Assembly (NCBI GenBank): GCA_963921935.1
Contig: OY998179.1
Span: forward strand, 58,882,222 to 58,946,221
DNA length: 64,000 nucleotides
Direction of reading: 5' to 3'
Source: Galeruca laticollis
Taxonomy: Eukaryota; Arthropoda; Insecta; Coleoptera; Chrysomelidae
Shown: positions 1 to 11,010 of the stretch, one piece after another
How the letters are laid out: each line of letters starts with the position of its first letter
How positions within the stretch are numbered: position 1 is the stretch's first letter
The notes under the pieces: generated by a model
Told to the model about the DNA's origin: nothing
What the model saw: the letters and a program-made list of their open reading frames with translations, nothing else
Databases searched by the model: none
Translations under genes and position numbers: made by a program

Positions 1-780
1 ATAGATTTTATGTATAATTATAGTGTTTTCTTATTTATCGAAACATATGTTGAGGTAAATTCGTTCATCTCTGGCATACATTTTTTAGTATTTATAATAA
101 ACAAATTGGCTTTCATAAGTTGTTCGGGATACTAATGTTCAATTTGGGTTTAATACTACTGATTAAGTGATTGTAGAATTCATTTTTATAGGAGAAATTG
201 ATAACATGTTTGAAAAACTTATTTAAATTTGACGTTACAAAATGGCGAATAACATTTTTGTTGTGACGTCAGCTGACGCTGTTGTGAGGACGATACAATT
301 CGATGATTTTAGGAACGGTGCTCGAGAATATAAATTTCAGGAACTATTTGCAAATACAGCGTTCACAGGCTTGCGTATGCATGCCGTTGGGAACGACGTC
401 AAGAATAACGCCCTGATTCCAGATTCAGGGCATCAGTGCGGATGAAACTCAATCATCGACCACCACACCTGTAAGAAATGAATCACCGATAGCGACATTG
501 ATTCTCTTTCCGAAATATCGAGACCACACATGACCAACGTTCAACTTTAGAAATATTTTTACGAAAGTTACAGCTTTTATTTTTTAGAACTGAATATCTT
601 TTTAATAAATACATGGAAATTTATCGTTGATGCTGCAAATGGAAGATCATATATGAATTATATGGCAAATGTATGCATACTTTGCCCGTAGATAATATAC
701 TTTTTAACTAATTAAAAAAATAGAATTGCGGGGAGAGGAGAAAGACGAAATTTTCGGTATAAGAGTGTCTGTCGTCTAGC
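1..780. other. AT-rich stretch, no gene recognised
   Basis: I see no recognisable coding, RNA or repeat feature here. A 67-codon open frame at 242-445 (plus) is short and matches no family I know, so I do not call it a gene. The stretch ends just before a TATA-containing segment. Confidence 0.5.
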
Positions 781-784
781 GCAA

Positions 785-850
785 AAATATATAAAAGAGG
801 GCGGAGTCGAGACGTGACATGGCGCGAGTGACGAGCAGTCACTCTGGAGA
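785..850 (+). promoter_or_regulatory. Possible arthropod core promoter, LTR-like
   Basis: A TATA-like stretch, ATATATAAAAG, at about 787-797 is followed about 40 bases later by AGCAGTCACTC, which resembles the arthropod initiator consensus TCAGT. The GC-rich spacer stands out from the AT-rich surroundings. This arrangement is common in LTRs of insect Gypsy elements, but I see neither a paired LTR nor a coding region. It could be a relic of a solo LTR or chance. Confidence 0.25.
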
Positions 851-986
851 TTTATTCAAGTAAAATTTTTTTTAAAACTGAAATAAATATGAATACATAT
901 AATAATCACAGAAGCAGTGTATAAAGCTGCTTGTTTTGTGATAAAAAATACCGTTTAAATATATTTAAAATTCGTATTGTTCGATA

Positions 987-2581
987 TTATCTTAATATTA
1001 GAATTTGTGTGTGCGACATATTCGGGAATTTTTGACTAAAACTAATTCGGGATTTTTCAACAAAATTTAATTTGTGCGACATATTCGGTATTTTTCGACA
1101 TACGGCAATATGGTCATATTTTTTATTTAAATAAAACCTAATAATATTATCCACAAAATAAAAAATTGTCTGACAATCCACGGCACTAAAAGCGTATTGT
1201 TTCGCAGCCTTTTTACAGCTGCAATGATCTAAATATGACAACTCACGCAAAGTCTTCCTAGACCATTGCGGTACCCAGCTATCATTAAACGTCTTCCAAC
1301 CCCAAGCGGATGGCAATGGCACAGAGGCATAAGAGAATAAGTTGCATGTTTTTGTAATGCTGCCGATGTTGGTGAGATTCTGGATACCAATTTATTTTTG
1401 GTAGCAAATAGTTCCTTGCTTACCAAGTTGACCGACGAATGTGCTGTTTGTTGATCATAAAGGTAGCAGGTGAACTTTTCCAGCTTAGCCTTTATTCCTT
1501 CAGGAAGACTTTGTAATGGCTGCGATATTTTTTCAAAGCTGGTGTAACTTCAGGATGTGACAACCATGTTTTGAAGCATGACTTATTTCCTTTTGTATAG
1601 AAATAAGTAGTGTTACACCCTGTAAAGGCGTAAAATCTACGAAGAGCAGTCTATCTGTCAGGACCCAAAGGATTAGTTATTTTATGAACTTCGACAAAAC
1701 GGCGTTTTGTTGGAGTTCCAGATCCGAAAATATGATATTAATAACACCAAAACATATGTATCGGAAGATCTGATCAGAATACGCGTGATTCCCTGTTCCG
1801 CCATATCTTTTGCGTGAAATTAGCATACAAGGTCTATTCTCTATACATTTACTTTTAGCACTAGTTGGAGAACATGAGGCCTGAGATCTGCTGAGTAATA
1901 CTCTTGAAAAGTTTCGGAGCTCTTTGGCCGAAACATTTGTATAAGTGCAACACCATCAAAGATTATTCCATCATACTGAATGGGTGAGAAGGTGGGCATG
2001 ATTCTCATATTGAAAAAAAGTATCTAGATCAAGCTCACGCTCTATTGCGATTATGAAAAGTTGGAATACAGCTGAATTTCAACTTTCAAACTTTTGACCG
2101 TGGTCACTTCTGCAACTTTCTTTATTTTCTGAGCAATAATTTTGGTATTTATTTTCTGGATGGGATTGTGTATCAATTTTGAACCTTCTACAAATCTCTC
2201 TTTTATGAATGTTTGGTATGCGTCATTTCCTGATTTTTCAGCCGCATACAAAGCTATAGCAGCTGCCGAAGGAGCTACTACTCGAGTATCCAAAGCCAAG
2301 AGTTCGGTGCCAAGCTCCATAAAAGGGTTACCGGTTTCAGTAAAGCTGATTTTTAATGCCACACACCGGCCACCGGAATGTTTTTTGATAAACAGGGTTA
2401 CTGTCCATGGTGCATTATTATGCACATTATTGAGTTGCACTGACTCAAATTCCTTTGCGAGACGAGCTATTTCGGGTCCAGTCATCGTAAACGGCGCAGT
2501 GATGAAGGATCTTGCGTCAATCCAATTGCTCCACCAAATGCTTTGATTTCGGCATTGTATTGTTCTGGTTACTCTATGCAT
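987..2581 (-). pseudogene. Decayed C-terminal part of family A, a high-copy invertebrate gene
   Basis: Read on the minus strand, 2581 to about 1990 gives a long open stretch (MHRVTRTIQ... to ...VEIQLYSNFS). This is followed by pieces such as YDGIIFDGVALIQMF, then an SSDTYVLVLLI motif, then a cysteine/tryptophan-rich end (LPSAWGWK, DSWVPQWS, DHCSCKK). From memory this order matches the C-terminal part of a protein family present in very many copies in beetles, hemipterans and cnidarians and usually annotated as uncharacterised. I know no Pfam name for it. The copy is broken by several stops and frameshifts. A different part of the same family, the N-terminal half, lies at 36640-37560. Function is unknown; the copy number suggests a mobile or mobilised gene. 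Confidence 0.55.
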
Positions 2582-2589
2582 TATTGTTA

Positions 2590-3260
2590 TCTTCTTTTAG
2601 TGCTACCTGACGAGTATTCATACATTTTGAAAAATCCACATAATTTTCATTAAAGGGAAAAATGCCACATGCTTGTGCAAAAATAGGTGCAAAAGATACT
2701 TTGGTTAAAGATTTTCTTGTTTATACTTCTGACACTGTTTCCTCCAGGATACTTTTATATGTCTAATGACTGTAATATATGTGTAGTATTTGGTAATAGA
2801 CAGTATAAGAAATACATTTTTCTTGGAAAAAATTGGCTAGTTCAGGACTGATGTGTGACTTATGTCTAGCTAGCAAATATAGTACAGGCAATTTTATGTT
2901 ATTATCTAACAGCCATGGATAGAAACTATTCGCCACATAATCAAAAAAGGTAGGACCAACCATCAAACCTGAATCACTTTGACCAATAGAAAAATTATCA
3001 GGGATTGAGTTAGCAATATCTCTGGGTATTATTTTGTATGGATAGTGTTGGAGCTACTTTTCCACTGGAAAAAAATATTTTTAAGACACTCAGGCACTCT
3101 TTTTCTTTTCCGACAGCAACATCATAAAAATTCTTAAAATGTTTTGGTCCTAACACCTTTCCTGTTTTGGGGCATAATTGTACCCCGGACTCGTCAGCAT
3201 TATAGATCCGGTCAGCATCTTCAAGAACATCAACAGCATCTTCTTCTATTTAATTCAATC
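2590..3260 (-). pseudogene. Decayed pogo/Tigger-like transposase (DDE_1 domain)
   Basis: Minus-strand translation from about 3250 gives DADRIYNADESGVQLCPKTG, the first catalytic aspartate block of DDE_1 transposases. About 150 codons later comes LPVLYLLARHKSHISPELANF, which corresponds to the DGHKSH block; the aspartate position reads alanine here. The frame passes through at least one stop and continues to QACGIFPFNENYVDFSKC near 2600, the typical C-terminal end of this family. The N-terminal DNA-binding part is absent upstream of 3260. The lost catalytic residue and the stops make it dead. It lies directly upstream of the family A relic on the same strand; I see no TIRs. Confidence 0.7.
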
Positions 3261-3377
3261 TATATCTAAACTTGACCACTACTCAATTCATAAACTATAC
3301 TGTTTTACCACTCAATAAGGAGGAAAATTCTTGGAGAAATTGGCACTGATTATTACTAGGTATATTACGATCTTATG

Positions 3378-3625
3378 CCAGAAAGTTGGATTACCCGGTG
3401 TGTGTGATATAAAGTCAAGGGAAAAGCCAAGGGTTTATATCACGCACGGCAGGTTATCCCACTTTATGGCCGCGTATCGTATACAATTTTTCTTCATCCC
3501 CTTGCCGAAATTACGGTCTAGCGTTTTGCAGCCTACTTTCGATTCAAGACCAGAAAGTTGGATGCCTTGGCGTGCGTGATATAAAGGGCGAGGTGAAGCC
3601 GAGGCTTTCTATCATGGACGCCAGA
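3378..3625. repeat. Two diverged hairpin repeats 172 bases apart
   Basis: Two units each begin with CAGAAAGTTGGA (about 3379 and 3551). Each then carries a palindrome: GTGTGTGATATAAA (about 3399-3412) pairs with TTTATATCACGCAC (about 3434-3447), and GGCGTGCGTGATATAAAG (about 3569-3586) pairs with CTTTCTATCATGGACGCC (about 3605-3622). The loops contain GTCAAGGGAAAAGCCAAGG and GGCGAGGTGAAGCCGAGG. The two units are clearly related but diverged. I have seen similar CGAGGTGAAGCCGAGG hairpins as dispersed repeats in invertebrate DNA but cannot name the family. Confidence 0.6.
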
Positions 3626-3779
3626 GCATTCAACATTTTTGCCGCCTGTTGTAATAAGAAACACGGTATTGAATGTAAACGTTATGTTCAGCAGCATATC
3701 TTCGTGGATATGGCAATAGGACGTACGTCACAAAAATCCAATTCTGAGATTAATATGGTTCCGTAGTCATATTTACCTT

Positions 3780-4540
3780 CCGCAGCAGCTATCAACACGC
3801 CGTATGTCTACGCCCAATACAATTTAAGAAATTAAATAATATCATAAAAGTCATCGCAATGTGCGAGTGGCTACTGCAATAGTCGTATGTCACGACGTAT
3901 ATTGTTGTTTAAAGTAGACGTGCAATTTTGCTACATTAATTTTGTGCTTATTTTTTATTTTACCGTCGCCTAAGGTAAGTAAAGTCTTTTAATATTGGTG
4001 TGATGTCTTTTACAGTTCATTTTTAAACTGTAAAATTGTATCTTGTTGCCAGTAATAATTGAAAAAGTTGACTATTCAAATTCTAACCTATAAATCACAG
4101 TATTAAACAATCTTCTTCCGCTTTTTCGCAGTATTTCTAGTTGTTGAAGCTTTTTAACAGTCAAGAAACTTGAAACAATGTTAATTAAAATAATTGAATT
4201 TTCGAACAGTTGAATTTTTATGTTAGTATTAATTATAATATTGATCTAATTTCATAAAAATATAAAGTAGCAAACATCATTTTTCTGATCTTAACTCGAT
4301 TGAACAAAATGAGCGTACCAGCTATTTTTTAAAATATTTTTCGTCTATATTTTTCTCAGAGAATTCAAAATAATAATATTTGACCATTATTATTATTAGT
4401 ATCTTCTAAACGAAATTTGTAGGGAGTATTAAATTATAAACAAATAACTATTTCTAAATTGCTTTTTGCTGTAGCTGCGTTATTGCCGGCATAGTCGCCA
4501 CCCTCTATTCCTATAGTATATTAATTATTGTTATTCTATT
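3780..4540 (+). other. AT-rich stretch upstream of the family B relic
   Basis: No coding region is visible. A good splice-donor-like sequence (AAGGTAAGTAAAG) lies near 3975. It could mark a 5' untranslated exon of the family B copy that starts at 4548, but nothing else supports an exon. Confidence 0.3.
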
Positions 4541-4547
4541 TTTAAGA

Positions 4548-6735
4548 ATGAGCAGAGCAAGCAAGATGGTCCAAATGGCTCTTAATTTGAGTTCAGCGGA
4601 ATCCCATCAGCTAAATAGAAATCCCTTCTTGCAAATCGGTAAGTTCTTGCTAGTACTAATGATAATGAGATAATCCAGGACCGGAGCTGAAGACCGCAGA
4701 GTCATAACTAGAAATCACAGAACCAGAACTGAATTTTATAAACACAGAAGTGGAAATGGAGATAGTAGAAACGGAGCTAGAAATAACCCAACCAGAAGTG
4801 GAAATTGCTGGACGTGTACTAGAGAAAAAGGAAACGGAGATGGATAGTGCAAGAATTGGACTAGATCTAGAAATTGTGGGAGCGGAGCAAGAAACTGTAG
4901 CACCGGAACAGTCAGAAGACGAACCTTTTCAAGACTCTGGCTCTGAATACCGGCCTTCGTCATCTTCAGATTCTGAATCAGATGTACGTTTAGTTGACGG
5001 AAAGAAGAATTCTCGGAAAAGCAAAGAGCAAGCTGACCTACCAAATGGAAACGACGCAAAAGATATACAGATAGGCTACATGGAAACGCATACACCGGAC
5101 TTAAGAAACTCGCTTCTGGGAAATGGCAACAAATCGCTGAAAGAGAAGAGCGAAAATTATCACCACGATGCAAGGGTCATAATGTAGGGAAAAAAGGTCC
5201 ACAACCACATTTTGGGTGCACAAACTTTTCCGATGAAGACCGAAAACGAATTTTTACAACATTTTGGGAACTAGATTCATGGGAGTCAAAAATGATTTTT
5301 GTCTCTGCAATGGTGGAAATTTTAGGTACGAAATACAGACACCGAAATACTTAACCTAAAGAATCTCGAAAAAAATGGGTTTAAGTATAATTTAATCTGC
5401 ATGGCAGAAGCTGAAAGGGTGAATCGTCATGTATGCAAATCAATGTTTCTTGGCACACTAGGTATTAATAGAAGACAGCTAGGTCATGGGTTCTGAAGGA
5501 TGGAAATCCCCGTGCTGACAATAAGAATAAAGAAGATCAAGCACCCCCTTCTGCAAATCATTATATTGTTAAAAATGTTAAAGACTTTTTGGATAGCCTT
5601 CCTTAGAGGGAGTCGCATTATTGTCGTACCTCCATAAAAAACTGTTTGTAGAGCCAGTTTGGGAACGCTATTGCCAAATGCATAAAACATACGTGGAAAT
5701 ATGCCAGAATTCTAATAAGCGCCATTGCTGCTGGAAAACTTTTATGAAGACCGCCAATGCGATGAATATAGCTATTTCTAGTCCCAAGAAGGACCAATGT
5801 GCAGCATCAATATAAGCCAAGAAGAGTATGAAACACACATCCAGAATAAAAACCTAGCACGACAGGAAAAGGAGTGAGACAAGGAAAGCACATTCATTGA
5901 AGATGGCGATAATGTCTGTGCCTATACCGTAGACCTCCAAGCAATATTACTAGCACCTAGATGAAATGCTTCCGTGAACTACTACAAAACCAAACTGAAA
6001 GTTCATAACTTGACTTATTATAATTTGAATGATCGACATACTTCATACCTTGTTTGGCATGAAGCATCTGGAGGTTTGGAGAGTGAAGTGTTTGCATCTA
6101 TTTCAAATCGATTTTTAATAAGAAAATAAGCAAAACATCAACCGTCGTATAGTTGTATAGAGTGACGGCTGTGGCTATCAAAATAAAAATGTAAAGTTAG
6201 CCAATGAGCTTCTACAAATAGCAATTGAGAACAACGTTATAATTGAGCAAAAGTACCTTACTGTTGGCCATACACAAATGGAGGCTGACTCCATTCATAC
6301 CTCCATTGAGAAAAAGCTTGGGAGGAGCCGTGAAGTGTACGTTCCTGCAGACTACCTCCATATTATCAGAAGTGCTAGGAAGACTCCCACACCACACCAA
6401 GCGGAATCCTTAGCATTCACAGATTTTTTCAAAACCAGTAATTTGTACTTCTCATCAATTCGACCTGGAAAAAAGGAGGACGATCCCTGCGTAACGGACG
6501 TATGTGCATATCAATATATTCCTGAGGCCAAATAAACTATAAGTTAAACTTCAAAGATGAATGGAGCGAGTTGCCCCATCGACCTCTACACACCAATATT
6601 GGGTAAATTCCTGCAACACCACTTTACCAGGAATCACCATCTATAGAAGCTATAAAATTCACTCACTTGCAAGAATTAAAACAATTCATACCTAATGATT
6701 ACCGAATGTTTTACGATAATCTAAAATATGGATGT
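4548..6735 (+). pseudogene. Decayed copy of family B, a high-copy invertebrate gene
   Basis: The copy starts at ATG 4548 (MSRASKMVQMALNLS). A possible phase-1 donor follows at 4639 and an acceptor at 4678, which would be an unusually short 40-bp intron. A Glu-rich, low-complexity segment and a Ser/Asp-rich linker (EYRPSSSSDSESD) run to about 5187. After many stops and frameshifts the conserved half is still readable: SDGCGYQNKNVK near 6165-6200, VGHTQMEADSIH near 6263-6300, YVPADYLHIIRSARK near 6338, FYSSIRPG-like YFSSIRPGKK near 6447, and finally ELKQFIPNDYRMFYDNLK near 6675-6730. I recognise this block order from a very abundant uncharacterised family in aphids and beetles. The WSDGC-type and GHTQME motifs suggest a nuclease or transposase-like fold, but I know no proven activity. 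Confidence 0.6.
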
Positions 6736-6739
6736 AACT

Positions 6740-7860
6740 CTCGAGAAGACTACCCACATTTGAAATAAGTTTTTACTATGATGTTTAATTTTTTTGGTAT
6801 AATATAATTTGCTGATATTACTACTAATAAATATTTGAAATATGTGCTTGGAATAAGAATTATTACTAGCCTACCCATTAGTACCCATCCATTTATTGTT
6901 TGAATCGAGCTTGGGGGATTATGAATTTTACAAAAAGACTTATGTAACACAAGATAGTCAAATTTAAGTTGCACTATGGCGTATGTCCCAGGATCACAAT
7001 AAGAATGTTAAATTTCATTAAATCTATTTTGTGCATTTTATTAGATACCTAAGAGTCAATAATATACACTATCAATGATAATCCTTCCGTTGGATAAGTA
7101 AAATTAGAGAACCTTTTTAGCTTTCCTAAAAAGTACAGTTATTTGACATACGTTGTATTGCCATATCCACGACGATATAGTGCTTGGTATCAGTTGACTC
7201 GAGTTCCTCATCTCAAGCCATACAGAAATAAAAAATTTCATCAGATTCTTTGCACTGAAATTAATGATTTTATCAATAATTTGCTCATAATTTTTGTTTT
7301 ATTCTTTGCCCTGAACGTGTTCAACATAATAATTACAAACTAACCCCTCATATTACTACATAAACGTGTTTTATACTTCTGATAACTTGCACATATGAAT
7401 ATAAGATCTTCGACAAAAACAAATCGTATTCCAAGTGTTTAACTGCTATTTTTACTCTATCAAATAAATTCCCGTTTAAGAGATTTTGTTACATATTTAT
7501 GTCACATTCTTTGGTTAGAAAACGATTCGTTCTATTTGCTCGAAAACGGTCAGATTTATAGATGTTCGCTTCCTGTGAGTCGCCATGGAGTCAGTGTTAT
7601 TCCTAGTTTTTGTATACAGTGTCGTGTATTTCCCAAAAAATTGAACGAAAATGTGAAAATCAGTTGTTTTGATACTTCTGGATATTTTACTTCATTTTTG
7701 ATTTTTGTTAATCTCAATTTATATTATAAAATTTATTGTTTGCTGAAGGAATACTTTCTCTTGATTTACTTCCTTGCTCGGGCTCATCAACTTGTATACA
7801 TGGCTGAAGAAAAGACCAAAGGTTTGATTCATTGCAGAACAAAGCTGCTGCTTCTCTCCC
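6740..7860. other. AT-rich stretch, no gene recognised
   Basis: Open frames at 7143-7343 and 7536-7871 (plus) are short, rich in Phe/Leu/Ile as expected of AT-rich DNA, and resemble nothing I know. I see no repeat structure. Confidence 0.4.
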
Positions 7861-7869
7861 AAATTTCTT

Positions 7870-8000
7870 AAGAATTTCACAGCGCCATTTACATAATATT
7901 TTTCTACAACTACTATGCAAAACACGATTTTCTACATACATTTTTCTAGGCAAAGCAAACCTTTTCTTGATTTCTTTACACTGAAAGAAATCTCCATTAA
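7870..8000 (-). repeat. Dispersed repeat, fragment in reverse orientation
   Basis: The reverse complement of this segment (a GCTTTGCCTAG stretch, then TGTAGAAAATCGTGTTTTGC and TAGTAGTTGTAGAAAAA) matches 25360-25430 with scattered differences. It appears to be an end of the same dispersed family found at 9150-9468, 14920-15000 and 24840-25450. Confidence 0.5.
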
Positions 8001-8009
8001 CGGTTAGCA

Positions 8010-9150
8010 AAAATTGAATAACAGTTATTAGAAACTTGCATATAATAAGCATCAACTAAGTTCATTATTACGGTTATTAAAGTCACTTTGTTGGACACCA
8101 CTGAATACCTGTTATTAGATATACGTACTCTTTAAAATTTCGTATAGCCGATATCGAGGGTGAATAATTATTATAGGATTTTATAATAGCAATCATATTG
8201 TCATATAGTAAAGGTTACTAAATGTTCAAATGAAAAACAGAATTTCGTATAACTGTTATCGAGTGGTTCAAGGTTTTTGTCACTTTACAAACTATTATTA
8301 AAGAGAACAGTCTATTATCTTAAGTAGAAAATGGTAGGTGAAATGGTATAATTATAAAGTGTCTCCATTGATGTTACTTTGACTAAAAGTCTGGCTATTA
8401 AGTATAAGTTTTGATTGCATATTACCTATATGTTTTTTTAACTAGGTATAAACCTTCCTAATTTCCGAAAATTATAAAATTATATCACTCAAGCGCCATC
8501 ATACTAACAGTTTATTAAACACCATTTATACCAATTTACACCGTCGGCCTTACTCAACCTAACCTCAGTTATATTGCAACAAAAGCAAGTCATGTAGGTA
8601 TACACCAAACAATAATACTTTCACGTCACAAAACAGAATATGAAATGCGCAGATGTTCCAATAATATGGGAGAGATTGGCAATCACATCGGAAATGTTCG
8701 GACCAGAAAAAACTGCATTTCAATGCAAAACAGTAATTTCATTTCTGGATATCGTAATTACCGTTATAGGACGACTGCGTAATAATAAATAGGTTATCAA
8801 TTTTATTGGTACTGAAAATAGTGTTAAGTGGGAGCTTAATTAGTACTAGTAGGTGCTGAATTAAAACAATTTAATGATGTCTCTGACGAAATGACTATAA
8901 TAAGAGCATTTAGATTTCCAGATAACTTCCTTTTATCGAATAGCTGTTATAAAAATGTGTCAGCAAAGTCAACTTACTTGTGATAATTATTATGCACATA
9001 CTAATAATCAGTTGAATTATTTAAACCACTATTTGATTTTTTAAATCAGCTATTAAGGGCATCTTAAGAAATAAATCTAATTAAGGCATTTTGCTCCGTG
9101 TGATATCCGTTGGAAATGTATTAATTTAGAATGTGGTAAAACTACACGTT
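8010..9150. other. AT-rich stretch, nothing clear
   Basis: No gene, RNA or clear repeat is visible. A loosely recurring word (ATTTCGTATAGCCGATATCGAG at about 8140, TTTCGTATAACTGTTATCGAG at about 8245) hints at a very degenerate local repeat. Confidence 0.35.
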
Positions 9151-9468
9151 ATGGCATTTTCCGCACGGAAATGTCACTTTTCTCCACGGAAATGTCAATG
9201 TCAAATTGTTTTGACTATCTAACATTATCTTTATAGTGACAGTTGACAGACACTAATATTACAATTAATGGAAACTTATTATCAAAAAAGATACACCAGG
9301 CATGACAATTCAAAATTGATCAAATTTTCACTATTAACTATAACTACGTTTACCTGATTTTTTAATATTCAATATTAATTTTTTAAAGTCTTACGGTCAA
9401 AGTTAAAATTAATAAACGTTGTTGTAGAAAATATAATGTGTACGACTCGTACGCAAAGCACTTTTCCC
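9150..9468 (+). repeat. Dispersed repeat, left part (split by the R1-like LINE)
   Basis: This segment is an inverted, diverged copy of about 25010-25310. Shared words include ACATTATCTTTATAGTGA, AGACACTAATATTACAATTAATG, ATAAACGTTGTTGTAGAA and ACTCGTACGCAAAGCACTTT. It stops at 9468 where the LINE begins and resumes at 14920 (AAAGCACTTTCCCACTAGCTGG). I see no coding capacity, so it is probably a non-autonomous element. Confidence 0.65.
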
Positions 9469-9639
9469 GGGAGAAAGGAATTATCGGAAGAGAGGGGATG
9501 GAGGGGGACAAAGACCGAGATAGAGAGTATGAGGAAGAAAGTGGGAGAGGACTTGGACATGAAGTAGATGAATTATACGAGGTGATACAGAGCTGTAAAA
9601 GAGAGAGAAAGAGGAGTAATACGCGTGGGAGGAGGGCTA

Positions 9640-11010
9640 ATTACTAGTGGAATGAGGAAATAGAGGAGCTGTGGAGGGAGTGTAAGAAAGAACGGAGTCG
9701 GATGCTGAGACAAAGAGGCTGGATAAAGGGAAAAGAGGGTTGCAAGGAGAAGAAGAAGAAGGAGCTGGAGCGTAGGGTGGAGAAGGTAAGAAAGAACGAA
9801 GGCGGATGCTGAGAGGAAGAGGGTGGATAAAGGGAAAAGGGGGTTACAAGGAGAAGAATAAGGAGCTGGAGCGTAGGGTGGAGAGGGCAAAAAAGAGGGA
9901 AATGGGAAGAGCTATAGGGGGAATTGGAAAACAATCCACGGGGAAAGGTGTATGAGGTAGCGGTGAAAAGGAGGGGGGGAAACGGGAACGAGGTGCTGGA
10001 GGAAGATTGGGAAGTCGAGGAAACTAGAGCGGTAGGGAAAATGAGAGGAATTAGGTCAGTACAGAAATAGGAAGTAGAAGAGGGGGGAAGAAACATTAAA
10101 GTGAGGAAAGCACCAGGGATAGACGGCCTGAGTGGTGAAGTGGTGAAGGGGCTGCTGAATGACAATGGGGAGTATTTCTGGGAATTATTTAACAGGGTGC
10201 TGATAGAGGAAGAATTCCCGGGAATATGGAAGGTGGCCAGGGTGATACTGGTGAGGAAGGCGGGTAGAGAGGGGAAGCAGGCGGGGGACTACAGGCTCAT
10301 CAGCCTGATGAGTGGTATATGTAAATTGATGGAGGGGATAATAAAGAATAGGATTGAGGAGAATGTTGTTAGGAATGGGGTTTTGGGAAAATCAGCACGG
10401 GTTTATGAAGGGAAAATCATGTATCTGTGCGCTGGGCAGGGTGATGAGTTTGGTGGAAAGGGCTAGGGAGGGCAGCTGGAGGAACAAAAACTTGTCCCTA
10501 CTCGTGTTCTTCGATGCCGGAAACCCGTTTAACAGCGTCAGTAAACGTACGTTGCTGAGGCTTGGGGTGGGGGAGGTTTGGTCAGTCGAGTAGAGGATTA
10601 TTTGATGCCAGTGATAGTAGACTCTAGAGAGAGGAGGTATGAGATGGATGCTGGAGTATCGCAGGGCTCGGTTCTGGGACCGACGCTCTGGAAGTGTGTC
10701 TTCGATGAGGTTTGTGGGATAGTATGTGAAGAGGGGTGTGAGATTACGGTATATGCGGATGACGTTTGTTCGGTATGTACAGTAAAGGGGGAGGCGGAGA
10801 TAGAAAGAAAGGCGGAGAGGATGTGTAGGAAGATTGTGGAGAAGATTGAGCGGTGCGGACTGGAAGTGGCTAAAGAAAAGACGGTGGGGCTACTAGTGAA
10901 GGGACGCAGTAAGACGAGGGAAGTGGGCGTGATGGTGAAGGGTAGGAGAATTCGTATGAAGGAGTCGGTGAAATACCTAGGGGTGTGGTTGGATAGCCAA
11001 GTCCGACCGT
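9640..11010 (+). pseudogene. R1-like LINE ORF2, linker and reverse transcriptase, broken
   Basis: Reading across frameshifts, the linker has WNEEIEELWRECKKER. RT blocks follow: RKAPGIDGLSGEVV at about 10105, FPGIWKVARVILVRK at about 10215, DYRLISLMSGICKLME near 10290, NQHGFMKGKS near 10390 in another frame, VFFDAGNPFNSV near 10507, GVSQGSVLGPTLW near 10650 and the catalytic YADD near 10753, then VKYLGVWLD near 10975. YADD and the GSVLGPTLW block are typical of R1-group enzymes. Frameshifts near 10385 and 10575 and stops upstream show it cannot make a full protein. It breaks off right after the YLGV block, where the orphan block starts. Confidence 0.8.

Noticed and set aside
2142..2546. 134-codon plus-strand frame
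   Set aside because: It is antisense to the better-supported family A relic.
4736..5173. 145-codon minus-strand open frame
   Set aside because: It lies antisense to the Glu-rich segment of the family B relic; its Leu/Pro/Ser richness is the mirror of that composition.
7536..8055. Small open frames of about 110 codons on both strands
   Set aside because: No family resemblance, overlapping frames on both strands, and part lies in a dispersed repeat.
9573..10165. Long minus-strand Ser/Pro/Leu-rich open frames
   Set aside because: They are antisense to the purine-rich LINE; low-complexity composition explains their length.
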